Shown: positions 61,068 through 64,000 of the stretch, one piece after another
Position numbering within the stretch: position 1 is the first letter of the stretch
Layout of the letters: every line of letters starts with the position of its first letter
From: DATFCK01 sp963728975
GTDB taxonomy: Bacteria > Verrucomicrobiota > Verrucomicrobiia > Chthoniobacterales > UBA10450
Length of the DNA stretch: 64,000 nucleotides
NCBI GenBank assembly: GCA_963728975.1
Contig: CAVSMF010000002.1
Span: 614,635-678,634, forward strand
Direction: 5' to 3'
Notes under the pieces: generated by a model
Database searches by the model: none
What the model saw: only the letters and a program-made list of their open reading frames with translations
What the model was told of the DNA's origin: nothing
Made by a program: the position numbers and the translations under genes

Positions 61068-61344
61068 GCACCGACTCCACGCCTTCGGAAGCGAAGTATT
61101 CCTTCGGAGTCTTGCCAGTGAGCCTCATGTAAATCATATCGGGGCAAAGCTCGACCTCATCGTTCCAGCGGATTTGCCGATGCTCGCCGATATGAACAAG
61201 ACCAAAGAATTCCGGATCATTCCACGCTGCAAACACACCACGCCCGGCAAATTCTGAAAGATCAACATCACCTTCCGCGCCATCGGAGTATTTGATGTGA
61301 ATCCGATATTTCGGAAGAGCCTGCACAGAAATTGGATGCAACAT
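61060..61344 (-). CDS. DUF2442 protein
   Basis: 94 residues from the ATG at 61344. YRIHIKYSDGAEGDVDLSEF then FAAWNDPEFFGLVHI and IRWNDEVELCPDMIYMRLTG are typical of DUF2442. First gene of a two-gene unit with DUF4160, sharing eight bases, so translation is probably coupled. Confidence 0.88.
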   Translation of the reverse strand: MLHPISVQALPKYRIHIKYSDGAEGDVDLSEFAGRGVFAAWNDPEFFGLVHIGEHRQIRWNDEVELCPDMIYMRLTGKTPKEYFASEGVESVHA

Positions 61345-61800
61345 GCTCGAATTTCGAATTGAACTCACCGGTGGTCAAGCGGCTCCCGCAATCCCTGCCC
61401 GCAATGCATGGCCACGCCTGCATCGCGGTCGCGAAGCACTGCGGACATAGCATAACGTTGCAGGCGGGCGCATTCCGCAACCTGTCGCGCCGTAGCGATT
61501 CGAAGGCGGATCCGAAATCCGCACTCCCTCATTTTCTACTTTCTACTTTCTACTTCCTTTTCCCTCCCTGAGATTCCTGCTTTCCTGCGTTCTTTAGATA
61601 TCCTTCCTGGTTTCCTGGTTTCCAGATTCCTGAATTCTTGTGTTCTACTTCCCATCCCTTCACGCATCGGCCTTTAGTCGGCATGCGGCCCAGTGACTCC
61701 GCCAGGTCAACAAGCCGATTGGAAAAACGCTTCGCAGCGCGAATATTCTCGAGCGCTTCTTCGCGTGCTTCGCTTCTTCGCAACCACAGATTCTGCTTGC
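61345..61800. other. spacer with TTTCTAC heptamers and a reversed composite repeat
   Basis: TTTCTAC x3 (61533-61553). At 61560-61640 the GAATCTGGAA/CCAGGAAAC composite of 46848 is present in reverse orientation. No gene seen. Confidence 0.7.
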
Positions 61801-61805
61801 TTACC

Positions 61806-61821
61806 GTATCACAAATGATAC
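61806..61821. promoter_or_regulatory. operator-like dyad of the HigB/XRE module
   Basis: GTATCA-CAAA-TGATAC, a perfect 6+6 dyad 10 bp before the toxin start. HigBA-type modules are repressed by their XRE antitoxin at such dyads, so this is a likely autoregulatory site. Confidence 0.6.
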
Positions 61822-61830
61822 AGTCGTTAA

Positions 61831-62175
61831 GTGCCGCGTCCTCTGTCCGTGATCTTCTTCCGAACAGAAGCCGGGCGAGAGCCGGTACGCGATTGGCTAA
61901 GAGATTTACCAAAAAGTGAGCGACGAACAATCGGGGAAGACATCATGACCGTTCAATATCGCTGGCCCCTTGGAATGCCGCTGGTGGACAATCTTGGATC
62001 TGGGATTTGGGAAATTCGCAGCCGGCTGACCAATCGGATAGCGCGAACATTGTTTTTTGTGCACGAAGAAGAAATCATCCTTCTCCACGGGTTCTACAAG
62101 AAAACCAGAAAAACTCCAAATGAAGACAGAGCTTTGGCTCTGCAGCGAAAAAATGCCTATCTCAAGAACAGCTAA
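61831..62175 (+). CDS. HigB/RelE-type toxin (Gp49-like)
   Basis: 114 residues from a GTG at 61831; a second in-frame GTG at 61849 is possible. SVIFFRTEAGREPVRDWLRD, IGEDIMTVQYRWPLGMPLVD, GIWEIRSRLTNRIARTLFFV and ILLHGFYKKTRKTPNEDRAL are diagnostic of the HigB/Gp49-like RelE-fold mRNA interferases. The toxin-first order and overlap with an XRE gene (62153) confirm a HigBA-type module. Confidence 0.9.
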   Translation: MPRPLSVIFFRTEAGREPVRDWLRDLPKSERRTIGEDIMTVQYRWPLGMPLVDNLGSGIWEIRSRLTNRIARTLFFVHEEEIILLHGFYKKTRKTPNEDRALALQRKNAYLKNS

Positions 62176-62464
62176 GATTAAGAACAAGCATCGTGGCGGG
62201 AGCTTCGAAGCCTTCTTGAGGGAAGAGGGACTACTCGAAGAGGTCCAAGTGGTCGCGCTCAAGCGGGCTTTGGCTATGAAAGTTACCGATCTGATGAAGA
62301 AAAAGAAATTGAGTAAAAGTGCAATGGCCGCGAAGATGCGCACCTCAAGGGCAGCCGTTAACCGGCTGCTTGATCCAAAAAATACGTCGGTTACCTTGGC
62401 GACGTTAAACCGCGCCGCCAAATCGCTCGACCGGAGAGTTAAAATCGACTTGGTGATTGCATAG
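62153..62464 (+). CDS. XRE-family antitoxin of the HigB module
   Basis: 103 residues from the ATG at 62153, overlapping the toxin gene by 23 bp. SFEAFLREEGLLEEVQVVAL then a helix-turn-helix: KKKKLSKSAMAAKMRTSRAA, NRLLDPKNTSVTLATLNRAA. It should bind the toxin and the dyad at 61806. Ends directly at a fragment of a glycosyltransferase gene. Confidence 0.88.
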   Translation: MPISRTAKIKNKHRGGSFEAFLREEGLLEEVQVVALKRALAMKVTDLMKKKKLSKSAMAAKMRTSRAAVNRLLDPKNTSVTLATLNRAAKSLDRRVKIDLVIA

Positions 62465-62473
62465 GCCTGCTTT

Positions 62474-62599
62474 CAATGAGCAGCCTCATCGAAAGCAGCA
62501 ACTCCGCCACCGTGCGTTGGGCGACATAAAACCATCCCGGCCAACCGTCGAGAATGAGTCCGCGACCGAACAGCAGATACAAAAACATGGCCGGAGCAG
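62474..62599 (-). pseudogene. duplicated 3' fragment of the glycosyltransferase gene
   Basis: The minus strand reads MFLYLLFGRGLILDGWPGWF then YVAQRTVAELLLSM, almost identical in DNA to 63209-63335 of the larger glycosyltransferase gene. Only the last ~40 residues are present. Both copies have the same orientation. Confidence 0.88.
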
Positions 62600-62629
62600 C
62601 GGTTGACCTGAGTCATGCATTGCCAAAAG

Positions 62630-62886
62630 CTAGCGATCAGCGGGCCGTACATCGACAACCATTACCGCCTTGACAGCCTCGTCCAGCCAATAGGTTACGG
62701 CGTAGTCTCCAATGATTTTGATTTGCCTGATCCGTAATGACGCGTCCTTGTCAGTATAATCTCCTTTAATTCGCGGTTGCTCACGAAGTTCATAAATAAA
62801 CTTCATAATCTTCTGTCGTTGCGAGCCGCATCCTTTGGAACCGCGTCGAGCAGAGCGGTATTCAGGTAGACCTCGTACGCGTCCAC
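62630..62886 (-). pseudogene. RelE/ParE-type toxin, frameshifted
   Basis: Starts GTG at 62886, seven bases behind the antitoxin stop: VDAYEVYLNTALLDAVPK. The frame then breaks near 62825-62835 and the next frame continues SQRQKIMKFIYELREQPRIK, DKDASLRIRQIKIIGDYAVT and AVMVVDVRPADR. This is a complete RelE-fold toxin apart from a net one-base shift. The toxin is probably inactive. Confidence 0.75.
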
Positions 62887-62892
62887 CGGAGC

Positions 62893-63090
62893 TTATTTGG
62901 CATCCAAACGCTTCTCGAATTCCTCGGGCGTCAACCAGTGCGATGGATCTCTGTCAGCCATGCGCGCCGCCAATTCGGTTTGATAAGCGGCATCCGTCCG
63001 ATGACGAAGATAAAAAAGAAAAGCACTAACCTCGCTTTGCTCCGCCGCAGACAGACAACTTAGCACTTTTTTCAACTCCTCGACGCTCAT
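62893..63090 (-). CDS. antitoxin-like addiction-module component of the broken toxin
   Basis: 65 residues from the ATG at 63090. SVEELKKVLSCLSAAEQSEV, FLFYLRHRTDAAYQTELAAR and PSHWLTPEEFEKRLDAK resemble small helical antitoxins paired with RelE-like toxins. Intact while its toxin is frameshifted. Confidence 0.7.
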   Translation of the reverse strand: MSVEELKKVLSCLSAAEQSEVSAFLFYLRHRTDAAYQTELAARMADRDPSHWLTPEEFEKRLDAK

Positions 63091-63144
63091 TAGGCAAAGT
63101 TTATCGCCCGCGTCAAGTCCAGTCAACCTATCTCCTCGCTTCGA

Positions 63145-63172
63145 CCGCGTGAGGCGTCAGCCTTTTACGCGG
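63145..63172. repeat. CCGCGT...ACGCGG palindrome, copy 2
   Basis: Same 28 bases as at 58860-58887; 55 bp upstream of the antitoxin start at 63090. Confidence 0.8.
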
Positions 63173-63188
63173 CCCTATCTTCTATCTC

Positions 63189-64000
63189 CTAACTTCTATC
63201 TCGTTCTGCTTTCAATAAGCGGCCCATCGAAAGCAGCAACTCCGCCACCGTGCGTTGGGCGACATAAAACCATCCCGGCCAACCGTCGAGAATGAGTCCG
63301 CGACCGAACAGCAAATACAAAAAAATAGCCGGGGCGGCGAAAAAGATTTTAAGCCGCAACCGATCCTGAAAACTGAACGTCGATGGTTGAGAGTTGAGAG
63401 TTGAGAGTCCCGGTCCTGCCGTCCCGTCGTCAGTAGTCCGTAGTCCGCATTTGCTGCTCCGCAGCAAATGCCTCGCTTCAATCGTCGCGTACCGATCCTG
63501 GGCCTGGAGCCAGTGCGAAAGCGGTTTCCGATCATCATGATAAATCTTCCCTACAAGCTTCCCCACTCGGTTGTCTCCTGCTGTCCTCCGTCCTGCTGCG
63601 TAAGGACGCCTCCGAACGCTTCGGAGAGCTGTCCTTTGTCCTGCGGAGGGCCGACCTTCTTCACGCTGTCTTGATTCGCAACCGTTGCGTATGCCCTTCA
63701 TCGACATATCGCGCCTCGGATCTTTTGAACAAAACGATGCGCGGCGGATAAACCGATGCGCGAAGCGGATGTCCAAAGATGCGGTATTCAAACTCGGCCC
63801 AATAACCGACAAAATCGTTTGGCGGCTGCAGTACTTTGATTTCGGCGGCGAGCTCCGGTGAAACCTGGTAATCGGCATCGAGGGTCAGCACCCATTCCGT
63901 GGTAATCTGGTCCAGCCCGAAATTCCACTGGGTCGCGTGAGTATCGAAAGGTCGCTCCACGATCCGAACATTCGGATGCGCAGCGCGCGCGACCTCTACC
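63189..64000 (-). pseudogene. glycosyltransferase family 2, invaded by repeats (5' part beyond the right edge)
   Basis: The minus strand from 64000 reads EVARAAHPNVRIVERPFDTH, then WVLTLDADYQVSPELAAEIK (DxD), FVGYWAEFEYRIFGHPLRAS and YVDEGHTQRLRIKTA, then a TGA at 63661. The reading resumes as VGKLVGKIYHDDRKPLSHWL, AQDRYATIEARHLLRSS, LRLKIFFAAPAIFLYLLFGR then GLILDGWPGWFYVAQRTVAE. Between TA-TGA and VGK lies ~100 bp of repeat with CCTCCGT-like units and a TCCGAAGCGTTCGGA hairpin (63555-63660). A second insert (63365-63462, GTTGAGA and TAGTCCG heptamers) adds ~29 residues in frame. Without the inserts this is a WaaE-like glycosyltransferase. Confidence 0.8.

Noticed and set aside
58936..63090. 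Integron or superintegron cassette array
   Set aside because: Cassette-like toxin-antitoxin content, but no integrase, no attC-like sites with conserved ends, and genes in both orientations.
1..64000. tRNA, rRNA and riboswitch genes
   Set aside because: No tRNA-like cloverleaf with conserved T-loop, no rRNA segment and no recognisable riboswitch was seen by eye; a covariance-model search would be decisive.

Overview
The window looks like a chromosomal segment of a member of the Verrucomicrobiota, probably a soil-type lineage close to Chthoniobacterales. This is an inference from gene content: two exported proteins with VPDxG-type C-terminal sorting tails, a DUF1800/DUF1501 pair, Asp-box (BNR/VPS10-like) exported giants, a GH28-like protein with calcium-loop tail, and very dense low-complexity spacers. 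No rRNA, tRNA, CRISPR array or intact transposase was seen. The left edge cuts the gene for ribosomal protein S14 and the right edge cuts a glycosyltransferase gene.

Layout. 0-5 kb: S14, a cNMP-binding/DUF1003 membrane protein, two tandem VPDxG proteins, an LptF/G-type permease and an L,D-transpeptidase. 5-10.7 kb: a truncated inverted-repeat element, a broken flavoprotein fused to a lipoprotein, an MMPL exporter, a LolA-like carrier, a KTSC protein and a single-domain response regulator. 10.8-28.4 kb: mainly secreted or metabolic genes (Asp-box protein, PEP mutase-like enzyme, DUF1800/DUF1501 pair, Calx-beta protein, aldo-keto reductase, a LysM protein with a dead transpeptidase fold, DUF4062 membrane protein, FMN hydroxy-acid oxidase, DDAH-like hydrolase, sugar dehydrogenase). 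28.6-34.4 kb: a minus-strand surface-polysaccharide operon (aminotransferase, epimerase, acyltransferase, glycosyltransferase, flippase). 34.8-46.8 kb: polysaccharide deacetylase-like and GH28-like proteins, small exported proteins, a flavin monooxygenase and a 1036-residue Asp-box protein. 46.8-49.3 kb: a repeat field with almost no genes. 49.3-57.6 kb: small genes, a second 1073-residue Asp-box protein coupled to a LolA-like protein, and a polyprenyl-phosphate sugar transferase. 57.6-64 kb: repeat spacers alternating with at least five toxin-antitoxin-like loci and ending in a broken glycosyltransferase.

The strongest unexplained signal is the repeat system. At least nine tandem repeats with unrelated sequences (GTTGRRC, CCTCYGT, AATCCGM, CCCCGCT, GTTGAGA, TTTCTAC, GCGCTTC, GGTGCTT, GTTGATA) all have a 7-bp unit. 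A 40-bp double-hairpin cassette occurs five times, always at GTTGRRC heptamer boundaries. Repeats of the same kinds appear inside coding regions: in frame in the sugar transferase (about 56279-56345), and twice in the glycosyltransferase at the right edge, once breaking it. A separate 263-bp element with 30-bp terminal inverted repeats and flanking TA dinucleotides (48956-49218) has a truncated relative at 5178 and two minimal palindromes derived from its ends.
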